In this document: positions 23,884 to 32,190 of the stretch, one piece after another | Layout of the letters: the number at the start of each line of letters is the position of its first letter | Position numbering within the stretch: the stretch's first letter is position 1 | Origin: a candidate division KSB1 bacterium | GTDB taxonomy: Bacteria > Zhuqueibacterota > Zhuqueibacteria > JANLFK01 > Oleimicrobiaceae | Assembly: GCA_034506335.1 (NCBI GenBank) | Contig: JAPDPR010000039.1 | Location: forward strand, 1 to 37,463 | Direction of reading: 5' to 3' | DNA: 37,463 bases | Translations under genes and position numbers: made by a program | The notes under the pieces: generated by a model | The model's input: the letters and a program-made list of their open reading frames with translations, nothing else | What the model was told of the DNA's origin: nothing | Databases searched by the model: none

Positions 23884-26800
23884 TTACAGGTTCCGCAGGC
23901 GCTGCTGGCCAAACACGATGGCCATCTTCAGCACCTTGGACCCGACGCCTGGCACCTCGATGTGAGCAATGTACAACCCGCTCGCCACCGGCAGGAAGTT
24001 CTCATTGCGCAGATCCCACTCGTGGGTCGGATTCGGGCTGTCGTGCTCGATGGTCTGGATCAGGTCACCCGCCAAGTTGAAGATGCGGATGGTGCACTTC
24101 TCCGGCAGGTTGATGAACTTGACATGCTCCTGGTGGAGCGTGCGCTCCTCAATATTGTGCGCCAAGTACGGGTTCGGGTAGACGTTAATGATGTCCAGCC
24201 GCTTCTTGGCGTCCTCCACCACATTGCGCTCCACGCCCTTGATGCTAAAGGTCCACTCGTCCTCACCGGGGGTGACAGGGGGCGGAAACCTCAGCTGCAC
24301 CACGTCGCCCGTTTGCCACTTGGCGTTTTCGTTGTAGGCGAACATCCAGGTCGCGTTCCTGTCCTGGCCTGAATAGCCGCAGTTGTGGACCGAGTCGTTA
24401 TAGGCCGTCCAGAAGACAAACACCGTACATTTGCCGCGCGGTGCCCAGGTGGCTACAAAGCCGGAGTCAGTACCCACAAACAAGGTGTCGGCAATCTTCT
24501 GCGCATTGTCGCAGAACGCAGAGTTCACCTGCACCCCTCGGGTCACATCCCACACCTCAAACGGCACCCGCACGGTGAATGGGTCACGGGATACACCGCG
24601 CTTGGGGTTCCTTGGGTGCCAAAGCATAAAGTTGGCAGGGTCCCCAAACCCATACAACAACGTCGAAAGCGAGCCTCCAGAGATCACCTCACCTTTCTCG
24701 TCCACTTTGCCGGTGAAGCGGATCTCGATGGTATTGCCCATGAATCGTGGGTCGGTAGTGCCCTTCTTGAACGGTCCATTGACTGCCTTATTGGTGGCCG
24801 ACTTGCCCTGCTGGTAAGGGCCGGTGAGCGCCGTAAGCATGGTCGGGTCACTGGTGGGCGTCAGCACCTGGGCCAGCCAGGTCTTGCGATGCTCGGGCCG
24901 CGTAAAGTCCAGTCGCCCAGCAATGTAAAAGTCCAAGGGGGCACCGACCAAGGTCGAATGGCTAATATCCTTGTCGATGGTCTTGGTGGCTTCCACAGGC
25001 TTCACATGGTCATAGCCAACTACCACCTGACCGTTACGGTGGAGAGTCCAAGTGCAATCCGGGTTGACCGTGACGCGATAGTCGCCGGTGCTGACGCGGA
25101 GCGGGTCAACCAGTTGCACCCACCACTCCCAGGTTAGCGGGTCAGCATTGCCCTTGGAGTGCGTGACGGAGACCTCTTCAAACTCTTTGTGGCTGACTAC
25201 CGTACCTGGCTGCGGTTGATACGGCGTTACCGTGAGTACATTCTTGGAGCTCTCCAAGATCTTCGGCACGCCCTTGACGCCGAAGCTGTAGGCGGTCACG
25301 CACACGTAGTAGTTGCGGCCGTTTGCCAAGCGGAACCCTTCATAGTCCCGCTCCAGCGTGTAGGTGTAGCTCAGGCCGAGGTCGCTGCCATAGGCCGCCG
25401 GCAGCTCCAGCACAAAGCCTGTGTTCGGGTCGTATTCCTCGTCCAACACCGACATCACGCCATTTTCCGCGTCGTAGGTCGCCAAGCGTTTCCACGGCCC
25501 GCCCGGCGAGGCGCCGATATAGACGTTGTACCCTTCAAACTCGTAGCCGAACTCGGTGTAGTTCTCCGCTTCCTTGCCCCAGGTCAATAGCACCTTGCGG
25601 TCCAGCGGCGTAACCCGCACCTCTGGTGCACGCGGTGGGGTAGGAACCTGGAAGCCTTTGTCATAGGCCGCCTGGGCGAACTTGTCATAGAAGCGCAGCA
25701 CCTCGATGCTCGACAGGCGGTTGTTGCCTTGGCCTATGATCAAGCCGGCTACCACCACCTGCGTGTCACCCTTGGCCAAGGTGAACGGTCCAGCCGAGAT
25801 GAGGATACGAATGTCCTGCGGCGGAGCTTCCATGGTAGAAAGCCAGCCGGTGCCCCGTACCGGGTCGCCAGTATTCAGGAAGGTCGTCGCCTGCCCAGTG
25901 GTGGGGTCAATCCACGCCGAACCGTCAGACTTTAGCCCGGCCAGGTAGTTGTAGAGTTCCTCCGCGCCCTCAGCGCTATAGCGTGGATCCCGGTAAATGG
26001 GGTGGGGGTTGTAGTACTTGACGAACGCAGTGGCGTCCAGTAGTTTCCTATTCGGGTAGACCGTTCCATCAGGAAGCTTCACTGTGTCGCCGGGCGACGG
26101 CACCATGGGCCCGCGGAAAAAGTCGAAGCCCAGGGCCGGCGGGCGATCACCGTAGGTGGCGTCGATCGGGCGGCCGTTGTAGACGTAGGCCATGCCTCGC
26201 TCGAGGTCATACCCGATCAAGTCGTCGTTGGCGTCCCCAAGGTCCACGTCCGACCAGACGCCGATGTACGCTTGCTGAAGATGGTCAGCGCCCTTGTTAA
26301 TAATGGTGTACTGGAAGAACACGGTGTTACCCAGAGCACCGGGTCGATCGAAAGCGAACACCAGCAAGTGCAGCTCGATGCCGATGGGCAGGGTGTGGTA
26401 AGCGATGTTGTGGAGGTTTGCGTCCAGGTCGTTCATGACTGCGTAGAGCTGCTCATCGCCGTACCACTTGATAGACCCATCCGGGTTCACTGGTGCCCCT
26501 TGGTCCACCGGCCAGGCACTCCACGGATCGATATCCAGCGGCGCGTATCCGTCCGGGTAGTTCTTGTGCACCTTGTAGACGCGGTACTTGGGGTCGGACG
26601 GGTTATCGGGCGTGCCGTCTGGCAAGATCAGGCCGGGCTGATACTCTACGTTGTAATCCGCGCAGGCCGTCCGCGTGGCGCCTCCCACCTTACCGGCGAT
26701 CCAGATACCCGCGTTGTAGCACGCGTACTTGCCGGTGCCCTTGGGCCATTCCAAGTCCGAGTTGCCGGTGATGGGGTGACGGGTAAAGGTGCCGTTGTTC

Positions 26801-26961
26801 ATCACCGAAGCACGGATCTGATTGACATCAATATACTTGCAGTGGTCCTTAATCAAGGACTTGCTCAACCGGCTCGTGGGGCTCTTGGCCACCGCCGAGG
26901 TCTGACCGAGCATCAGCACTGCAAGAGCCGCTACCAAAATAGCGACCATCGTTCTCTTCAT
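23884..26961 (-). CDS. Large secreted protein with fibronectin III-like domain and C-terminal sorting-type domain
   Basis: A 1025-aa protein with signal peptide MKRTMVAILVAALAVLMLG and an AGGAGG ribosome site. The N-terminal 430 residues are not recognised but contain repeated aromatic and Asp-rich stretches. A fibronectin III-like domain lies near residues 442-545 (PPRAPEVRVTPLDRKVLLTW, then YNVYIGASPGGPW). From about residue 920 there is a C-terminal module with VYPNPYLAHN, TIRIFNLAGDLI and SGLYIAHIEV, which resembles T9SS sorting or FlgD-like domains. It follows the TonB-dependent receptor and precedes the PorV-like protein, so it may be a surface partner of the receptor, analogous to SusD by position but not by sequence. 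Confidence 0.75.
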   Translation of the reverse strand: MKRTMVAILVAALAVLMLGQTSAVAKSPTSRLSKSLIKDHCKYIDVNQIRASVMNNGTFTRHPITGNSDLEWPKGTGKYACYNAGIWIAGKVGGATRTACADYNVEYQPGLILPDGTPDNPSDPKYRVYKVHKNYPDGYAPLDIDPWSAWPVDQGAPVNPDGSIKWYGDEQLYAVMNDLDANLHNIAYHTLPIGIELHLLVFAFDRPGALGNTVFFQYTIINKGADHLQQAYIGVWSDVDLGDANDDLIGYDLERGMAYVYNGRPIDATYGDRPPALGFDFFRGPMVPSPGDTVKLPDGTVYPNRKLLDATAFVKYYNPHPIYRDPRYSAEGAEELYNYLAGLKSDGSAWIDPTTGQATTFLNTGDPVRGTGWLSTMEAPPQDIRILISAGPFTLAKGDTQVVVAGLIIGQGNNRLSSIEVLRFYDKFAQAAYDKGFQVPTPPRAPEVRVTPLDRKVLLTWGKEAENYTEFGYEFEGYNVYIGASPGGPWKRLATYDAENGVMSVLDEEYDPNTGFVLELPAAYGSDLGLSYTYTLERDYEGFRLANGRNYYVCVTAYSFGVKGVPKILESSKNVLTVTPYQPQPGTVVSHKEFEEVSVTHSKGNADPLTWEWWVQLVDPLRVSTGDYRVTVNPDCTWTLHRNGQVVVGYDHVKPVEATKTIDKDISHSTLVGAPLDFYIAGRLDFTRPEHRKTWLAQVLTPTSDPTMLTALTGPYQQGKSATNKAVNGPFKKGTTDPRFMGNTIEIRFTGKVDEKGEVISGGSLSTLLYGFGDPANFMLWHPRNPKRGVSRDPFTVRVPFEVWDVTRGVQVNSAFCDNAQKIADTLFVGTDSGFVATWAPRGKCTVFVFWTAYNDSVHNCGYSGQDRNATWMFAYNENAKWQTGDVVQLRFPPPVTPGEDEWTFSIKGVERNVVEDAKKRLDIINVYPNPYLAHNIEERTLHQEHVKFINLPEKCTIRIFNLAGDLIQTIEHDSPNPTHEWDLRNENFLPVASGLYIAHIEVPGVGSKVLKMAIVFGQQRLRNL

Positions 26962-27046
26962 CGTGACTCCTCCTACGCGATACTCACAGCTTGTGTGCTG
27001 AGCTGTCCAAGCGCCTACCTCCACCTGTTGGCTAAGGTTGATGCGA

Positions 27047-27077
27047 GGGCTCGCACCCGTGTGCCTGATGCGAGCCC
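27047..27077 (-). other. Intercistronic hairpin after the TonB-receptor gene
   Basis: Perfect 9-bp inverted repeat GGGCTCGCA / TGCGAGCCC with a 13-nt loop, starting 8 nt after the receptor stop codon. No T-run follows on the minus strand. It probably shapes transcript stability or partial termination within the operon. Confidence 0.6.
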
Positions 27078-27085
27078 CACGGACA

Positions 27086-30031
27086 TCAATAGTCAATCAT
27101 CAGGCCAAACCGGAGGATGCGGGGTGTGGCAAGGTTGGTGGCGCCGGCACCGCTCAGCGCCTTCTTGGCGTAGTAAACGCCCTTGCTGCCGTAGATCTCC
27201 GCCCAGGCCTTGCCGTCTTCGGTCAGGAACCAACCGTTGTCATGCGGTTCCCCGGTCTGACGGTACACGCCGGTCACGTTCTTGCGGTTAAACAGGTTGT
27301 AGACCCAGATGTAGGGACGGATCTTGAAGCGCGAGATCTCCACCGTCTTGTCCACCTTCAGGTCTGTCCGATAGTACCACGGCATCACCGAGGAGTTCAA
27401 AGCCTCCAATGGCCGCGGGGCGTTCTGCGCAAACAGCCCCCCTGGCCCTGGCTCGATCTTGGTGTAGCGGCTGCCACTGTGCATGGTGAAGAGCAGGTTA
27501 GCACCCAAGTTGGCAAGCGGTCGCACGCCAAAGACCACCGGTCCATCGTCCTTGGTGAGCCGGAAATCGAGGTTCACGTTGCCCACATGATCCTGGTTCT
27601 GCTGCAGGGGCGTGATGATGGTCGGGAAGCGGAGGTTTTGGTCCTGCCAGGCGATGTCAAAGTGGTCGCGGCTGCTGGAGCCGGTGCCCATCGCTTTCGA
27701 ATACGTATAGTCCAGAGTCGCCGCAATCCGTTTTGTGCGCCGCAGGTTCAAGGCAAAGGTCACACCCGTAGTAGTTCCAAAGTCGATGTTGCGCAGCTCG
27801 TAGAAGGCACCATACCCCAGGCCAGGCTCGGGCAGGGTCACCCGGATCTGAATATAGTCGCGGATGTCCTTGTAAAAGACCGTCGCCATCAAGCTGGCGT
27901 TTTCGCCAAGTTGCTGCTTGAGGCCCACCTCGTACTGGGTGGTCTGCTCCGGCTTCAGGTTCGGGTTGGGCATGGTGCGGGCGTTGCCGCCCTGGAGGAA
28001 GCGCCCCACCAGTCCGTGCGTGTCATAAAGATCATCCAGTCGCGGCAGTTGCACGAATTTGCCAAACTGCGCGTGGAAGACCGTGCGATCGGTCACCGGG
28101 AACGACCAACCAAGCCGCGGGCTCACCTTCCAGTACTGCCGCTCCGGCCCGAAGCTCTGGTCATCCACCAGCGTCCAGGCGTTGAGAATCAGGTTGCGGG
28201 GGTCCTTGTAGCTCAAGGTGCCAGTGGTCAAGTAGTCCACGCGCACCCCAGCGTTTAGGATGAGGTCCTTCAGCTCCACCTTGTCCTGGATGTAGAAGGC
28301 CGCGCGGATCGGGTGTTTCGGGGCGTCGTGCCCGTTCACCTTGCCGATGCGCCCCTGATCGTCGGTTGCGTCGTACCATGTGTCTTTGCTGGTCGGGTTG
28401 CCCCAGATGTCGTAGCCGTAGTGCGAGATGTTGCTCCGATAGATATCATAGTCGGTCTGCTTGTTGCTCGGATCAATCTCCCGGTCATGGAGTGCCTTGG
28501 AGATGGTGAACGCCGGGATGTCGTAGCGCCTGATGGTGTAATAGTTGTACTCGAACCCGGTCTTCAGTTCGTTCCAGTTGTTGAACTGCCATACCAGGTC
28601 CAATTTGGGGCCAAAGTTCACCTGCTCGCTCTTGCCGTACCCGGAGGTTACCAGGCCGGTTGGCTGAAGAGTTATCAGCCCATAAAGGCTGAGCGTGTAG
28701 GTGAGGCCCCAGCCTCGCAGCACTGTGTTGCCGTCCGGGCCCACGTTGTACTGCGGGTCTGCGTACTTCCAGTACTCGTCCCACAGATCGGGATCGCCAT
28801 ACTCGGAGAAAACCCTGAAATAGCCAAGGTTTGCGGTGTAGAACAGCCGTGGGTTGACCTGGTGGGTGACGTTCAGGTAGTACCGCTGGTTGTTGGAAAT
28901 GGTCACGCCATTCTTCTTGTAGTTGACGATATTGCCCCACGTGGCACCGCCCTGGCTCCGATCCCAGTGGTAGTTGGCGCCGACCTTGACGCGCACCGGC
29001 CGCACATCCCACACCAGGTTGCTGTTCATATCCCAGGAACGGTAGCTGTAGCCCGGATACGGCCCTGGCTTCAGCTCTGCCTTGAATGGAAACGCGCGCT
29101 CATTGGCCGTGCCCTTGCCCCACACGATCACTGTATCGACTACAAAGCCCTCGTTGAACACGGCGTAGCCGCCATTGTAATTGCGCTCGCCGGCAACAAA
29201 AAAGCGAAGGTTGTCATTGGTAAAGGGGACCGGGCCACTGGCCGTCACCGTGTAGGTATTGTAGCCCCACGATTGCGTGCCCAAGGTGCGCCCATTCTTT
29301 CCCTTGAACACCTCGTCGGAAATGGCCTCAATATTAAAGTGGTACTCTTTCTGGCCCGTCTTGGTAGTAGACCACAGCACGCCGGCGTTGGCAAAGCCAT
29401 ACTCTGCGTTAAAGCCACCAGCCTGGAAGGTTACCTCTTCGATCGCGTTGTTGATCACCGAAGCGACGTTGGCGGCACCATCGCGCAGACGGCTGGTCAT
29501 GACGCCGTCGATGTAGGTGACCGTCTCCTCGTTGCGGCTACCGCGAACGTACTGTCCATCGACCACTGCCGAGGAGAGCTGCATTGCCACGGCCACACCC
29601 CGGATGGGTATATTCTGCAGGTCCTCTGCCTGAATGGTCTTGACGGTGTTAGTGACGTGCTTCTCGATGATGGGGCGCTCGGCAACGATAGTCACCACCT
29701 GGCCTTCCAAGACCGTGGGCGAGAGCTCGAAATCGCATTCGGTAGTGAGGTCAGCAGACACGCGCTTGTTGCTAATTACCACGGTCTGGTAGCCCATCAT
29801 CTGGGCGCGCACGCTGTAGGTGCCAACCGGGACGTTGAGGATAATGTAGTAGCCGTTGATATCGGTGGCTGCGCCCATCATCGTGCCTTCCAGGATGACG
29901 GCGACCCCGGGGATGGGGTCCTTGGTGTCTTTGTCGATCACCCTTCCCCTCACCTTACCCGTATTTCCCGCGTAGATTAGCATGGGGATTGTGAGGAGAA
30001 CAACAGCCAGAGCGAAAGCCTTCTTGTGCAT
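27086..30031 (-). CDS. TonB-dependent outer-membrane receptor with CarboxypepD_reg-like domain
   Basis: A 981-aa protein with signal peptide MHKKAFALAVVLLTIPMLIYA. Residues about 25-105 form the beta-sandwich carboxypeptidase-regulatory-like domain (GKVRGRVIDKDTKDPIPGVAV, NGYYIILNVPVGTYSV). A TonB-box-like VTIVAERP follows at 113-120. The plug domain contains TYIDGVMTSR and EVTFQAGGFNAEYG. The remainder reads as the 22-strand barrel with many aromatic residues. It imports or docks an unknown ligand using TonB energy. AAGGAG precedes the ATG. It is the first gene of the secretion operon, with a long leader of about 200 nt. Confidence 0.9.
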   Translation of the reverse strand: MHKKAFALAVVLLTIPMLIYAGNTGKVRGRVIDKDTKDPIPGVAVILEGTMMGAATDINGYYIILNVPVGTYSVRAQMMGYQTVVISNKRVSADLTTECDFELSPTVLEGQVVTIVAERPIIEKHVTNTVKTIQAEDLQNIPIRGVAVAMQLSSAVVDGQYVRGSRNEETVTYIDGVMTSRLRDGAANVASVINNAIEEVTFQAGGFNAEYGFANAGVLWSTTKTGQKEYHFNIEAISDEVFKGKNGRTLGTQSWGYNTYTVTASGPVPFTNDNLRFFVAGERNYNGGYAVFNEGFVVDTVIVWGKGTANERAFPFKAELKPGPYPGYSYRSWDMNSNLVWDVRPVRVKVGANYHWDRSQGGATWGNIVNYKKNGVTISNNQRYYLNVTHQVNPRLFYTANLGYFRVFSEYGDPDLWDEYWKYADPQYNVGPDGNTVLRGWGLTYTLSLYGLITLQPTGLVTSGYGKSEQVNFGPKLDLVWQFNNWNELKTGFEYNYYTIRRYDIPAFTISKALHDREIDPSNKQTDYDIYRSNISHYGYDIWGNPTSKDTWYDATDDQGRIGKVNGHDAPKHPIRAAFYIQDKVELKDLILNAGVRVDYLTTGTLSYKDPRNLILNAWTLVDDQSFGPERQYWKVSPRLGWSFPVTDRTVFHAQFGKFVQLPRLDDLYDTHGLVGRFLQGGNARTMPNPNLKPEQTTQYEVGLKQQLGENASLMATVFYKDIRDYIQIRVTLPEPGLGYGAFYELRNIDFGTTTGVTFALNLRRTKRIAATLDYTYSKAMGTGSSSRDHFDIAWQDQNLRFPTIITPLQQNQDHVGNVNLDFRLTKDDGPVVFGVRPLANLGANLLFTMHSGSRYTKIEPGPGGLFAQNAPRPLEALNSSVMPWYYRTDLKVDKTVEISRFKIRPYIWVYNLFNRKNVTGVYRQTGEPHDNGWFLTEDGKAWAEIYGSKGVYYAKKALSGAGATNLATPRILRFGLMIDY

Positions 30032-30139
30032 GGTCTCAGCTCCTTTTGTTTGGTGACACCCCCGGCACTTTCCCCCGGGCTACCGTGTTTCCCCTTTCTG
30101 TTGTCGAAGACGATGGTCGTCGAGGCGGGCTCCAAACAG

Positions 30140-30168
30140 AAAAGGGCCTAACGAGTTTCTCGTAGCCC
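30140..30168 (-). promoter_or_regulatory. Attenuator-like hairpin in the receptor leader
   Basis: Minus strand: an interrupted stem (GGGC/GCCC outer, CGAG/CTCG inner, short bulges, AAA loop) followed by TTTTCTGTTT. The U-tract is weak, so it may be an attenuator or only a structured leader. Confidence 0.35.
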
Positions 30169-30201
30169 ACTGTACCAATGACAGCGATGCTCTGCGGTGA
30201 C

Positions 30202-30213
30202 CACCTCCTTTCT
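30202..30213 (-). promoter_or_regulatory. Start-codon-less Shine-Dalgarno motif near the transcript 5' end
   Basis: AGAAAGGAGGTG on the minus strand lies about 20 nt after the predicted transcription start and about 170 nt before the receptor ATG. No ATG or TTG follows within usual reach. Position and sequence resemble the STAB-SD element of Bacillus cry3A, where a bound 30S subunit protects the 5' end. Confidence 0.45.
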
Positions 30214-30239
30214 CGGGTACTCACATTCAGGCGAAGTGC

Positions 30240-30268
30240 AATATAACGGAAAAAAGCAAATTTGTCAA
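30240..30268 (-). promoter_or_regulatory. Promoter of the TonB-receptor secretion operon
   Basis: Minus strand: -35 TTGACA (30268-30263), 17-nt spacer, -10 TATATT (30245-30240), both full consensus for this window. It lies between the propeller gene's stop codon and the operon leader. Confidence 0.85.
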
Positions 30269-30310
30269 GAATTTTTTTTGCGAAACGGTAACGTTTGGGC
30301 GAATTCTCCG

Positions 30311-31630
30311 CTATCGGCCGCGGATCATGCGCACCGTGTCATGGTACCCACCGGCGCGCATGCATGCCAAGTAGACACCGGCAGGAAGCAGCCACCCTTC
30401 CTCATCGCAGCCATCCCACCACACTGCGTAGGCCCCGGGCGCGTGAAGGCCTTTCACCAGAGCACGGACCCGCCGACCTTCAACGTCGAAAATGCCGAGC
30501 TCCACCTCCGCCGCGCTCTCCATGCGAAAGCGCAGAAGGGTGCCATGACGAAAAGGGTTTGGAGTATTGGGTAATAGCACAAATGTGGCCGGCGCCACGC
30601 TGCACCCACCCGAGGCCGGAGCATCAGAGGTCCGGCGATAGCACGCCAGGCCCAGCGTGGTAGCAACCCAAGTAGCTCCGTTTCGGTCTGTGCCCGTTTG
30701 GTAGATGAGATCGTGGGGAATTGGCGAGTTGTGGGAGTTGAACACCTGCCACGTGACCCCATCGAATACCGCCAAGCCGGCGGAGAAGGTTCCGACCCAT
30801 ACAATGCCGTCGGGGCTTACCGACAGAGAGTAGATGCTGTCAGAAGGTAAGCCGGAGTTGTGGCGCGTGAAGACCTGCCATTGGCGTCCGTCATACCGCA
30901 CCAGACCCCCGCCGAACGTGCCAAGCCAGACGGCCCCAGCCTTGTCGTCCACGGCAGCCGCCTCTATGTAGTCATAAGGCAAAGGGCTCGTCGCGGCGGT
31001 AAACACCGACCACTGATTCCGGTCCCACAACGCCAGTCCGCGGCGCGTGCCGATCCACATGCGCTGCTGGCTGTCGAGAGCAAGACACCCGACGTCGTCC
31101 GACGGGAGAGGCGAATTCCGCGTGTTGTACACAGTCCACGACATGCCGTCAAAGACCCCCACCCCGCCATAGCGCGTGCCCACCCAAATGCGGTTCTCCT
31201 CGTCGGCGACCACCGACCATGCGTAGTTGTCAGGAAGGTCGGAATTCACCGTGTCGTAGCGGGTCCAGCCCGTGCCGTCGAATCGTAGCAGGCCGTGTAC
31301 CTTGGTCCCGACCCAAAGGACCCCGCTACTGTCAAGCGCCAGGTCGTAGATGGCCTGAGCCTGCGGTCCCTGCCCACTCTGCTTTGGCTGGGGCGCAGGC
31401 GGAGTGAAGACTCGCCAGCTACCCCCGTCCAGCAAAGCGAGCCCCTTGAACCGCGTGCCGACCCAAAGTCGGCCATCGGGAGCAGCCAGCACGGAGAGCA
31501 CATTCTCGTCGGGGAGGCCAGAGTTCTCCGGGGTGTACACTGACCATTGCCCTCCTTGGGCCCAGGTAAACCCAGGGACAAAAAGTGCCCACGCCGCAAG
31601 AGAGAACCACCTGTGCCTGGCAATCCTCAT
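30311..31630 (-). CDS. Secreted seven-bladed propeller (Reg_prop-like) protein with sorting domain
   Basis: A 439-aa protein with a signal peptide ending near FTWAQG. Residues about 27-340 hold seven repeats of the two-component-regulator propeller type, each with LWVGT-like, GL-x-x-FDG and W-x-VF elements. From about residue 350 a C-terminal domain (LPNTPNPFRHGTLLRF, GIFDVEGRRVR, AGVYLACM) matches T9SS sorting or FlgD-like modules. There is no histidine kinase, Y_Y_Y or membrane domain, so it is a free propeller rather than a sensor kinase. The ribosome site is weak and no clear promoter is seen upstream. It may bind ligand or act as a surface adhesin; no function is proven. Confidence 0.8.
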   Translation of the reverse strand: MRIARHRWFSLAAWALFVPGFTWAQGGQWSVYTPENSGLPDENVLSVLAAPDGRLWVGTRFKGLALLDGGSWRVFTPPAPQPKQSGQGPQAQAIYDLALDSSGVLWVGTKVHGLLRFDGTGWTRYDTVNSDLPDNYAWSVVADEENRIWVGTRYGGVGVFDGMSWTVYNTRNSPLPSDDVGCLALDSQQRMWIGTRRGLALWDRNQWSVFTAATSPLPYDYIEAAAVDDKAGAVWLGTFGGGLVRYDGRQWQVFTRHNSGLPSDSIYSLSVSPDGIVWVGTFSAGLAVFDGVTWQVFNSHNSPIPHDLIYQTGTDRNGATWVATTLGLACYRRTSDAPASGGCSVAPATFVLLPNTPNPFRHGTLLRFRMESAAEVELGIFDVEGRRVRALVKGLHAPGAYAVWWDGCDEEGWLLPAGVYLACMRAGGYHDTVRMIRGR

Positions 31631-31738
31631 GGCGCTTGCCTGAGTGGACTGTTAACCATAGACCAGGTCCCGCATCCTATGCCGGCGACGATTACCCCGA
31701 AGAGACTAAGTCCCGATCCCTCGACAAGAGTCGGATTC

Positions 31739-31775
31739 TACGTGCCTGGGTTCATACCCCGAAGAAAGGCACGTA
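31739..31775. repeat. Inverted repeat
   Basis: Perfect 8-bp arms TACGTGCC (31739-31746) and GGCACGTA (31768-31775) enclose 21 nt with a smaller GGG/CCC hairpin inside. No T-run follows. It could be a regulator site or a structured RNA for the propeller gene, which starts about 110 nt away. Confidence 0.5.
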
Positions 31776-32064
31776 ATCGCTGTGACGTAGGAAGCACCTC
31801 GGTGGCCCGTAGAACAAGGCGACAAGGCATTTTCGTTGGGCAACAGTACCGGTTCTCTTCTGCCCCGCGATACCGCCGGCACCAGAGGGCTGTGAATGTC
31901 GCTTTTCCGTCCTTCTCCTGCCTTCCGGTCCGCCGCGCTGCGAAACGACCTCGGCTTAGACTTTTGCCACGATTAAGTATACAAAACTCTGGCTCCATGT
32001 TCAAGTAGAAACTCAAACTGCTACGCCCTGACGACACCTGGCCTTCACACCGTGATTTTTTCGT

Positions 32065-32092
32065 TTGATTTTCTCCTTTCTTCTTGTAAATT
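32065..32092 (+). promoter_or_regulatory. Promoter for the DJ-1/ferritin fusion operon
   Basis: -35 TTGATT (32065-32070), 16-nt spacer, -10 TAAATT (32087-32092). A leader of about 90 nt follows before ATG 32191. Confidence 0.55.
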
Positions 32093-32190
32093 CACAGCGT
32101 CGATATGTAGGCCGGGCGAGTCCCGTGGAATCACCTTATAGCTCACAGGACTTGAACGGCGAATCTGGAGGAAACGCGAAAGGGGCAGAG

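Larger units (their letters stand above)
31631..32190. other. 560-nt gap between divergent genes
   Basis: It holds the promoter at 32065-32092 and the inverted repeat at 31739-31775. Open frames cross it on both strands, but none has a ribosome site or recognisable domain, and no tRNA-like fold could be drawn. No promoter for the propeller gene was found. The stretch is the longest apparently non-coding one in the window; a small RNA or a decayed gene cannot be excluded. Confidence 0.4.

Noticed and set aside
28313..29980. Plus-strand open frame of 555 codons opposite the TonB receptor
   Set aside because: It is antisense to a receptor with signal peptide, TonB box and plug motifs; no ribosome site or domain supports it.
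30282..30295. AAACG/CGTTT hairpin after the propeller gene as a terminator
   Set aside because: The stem is only five pairs and is not followed by a T-run on the propeller gene's strand.
31739..31775. Possible tRNA T-arm (GGGTTCATACCCC)
   Set aside because: The loop does not match the TTCRANY consensus, and no acceptor, D or anticodon arms could be drawn around it.
31738..32037. Minus-strand 99-codon frame in the gap upstream of the propeller gene
   Set aside because: It has no ribosome site or domain, and its composition resembles random translation.
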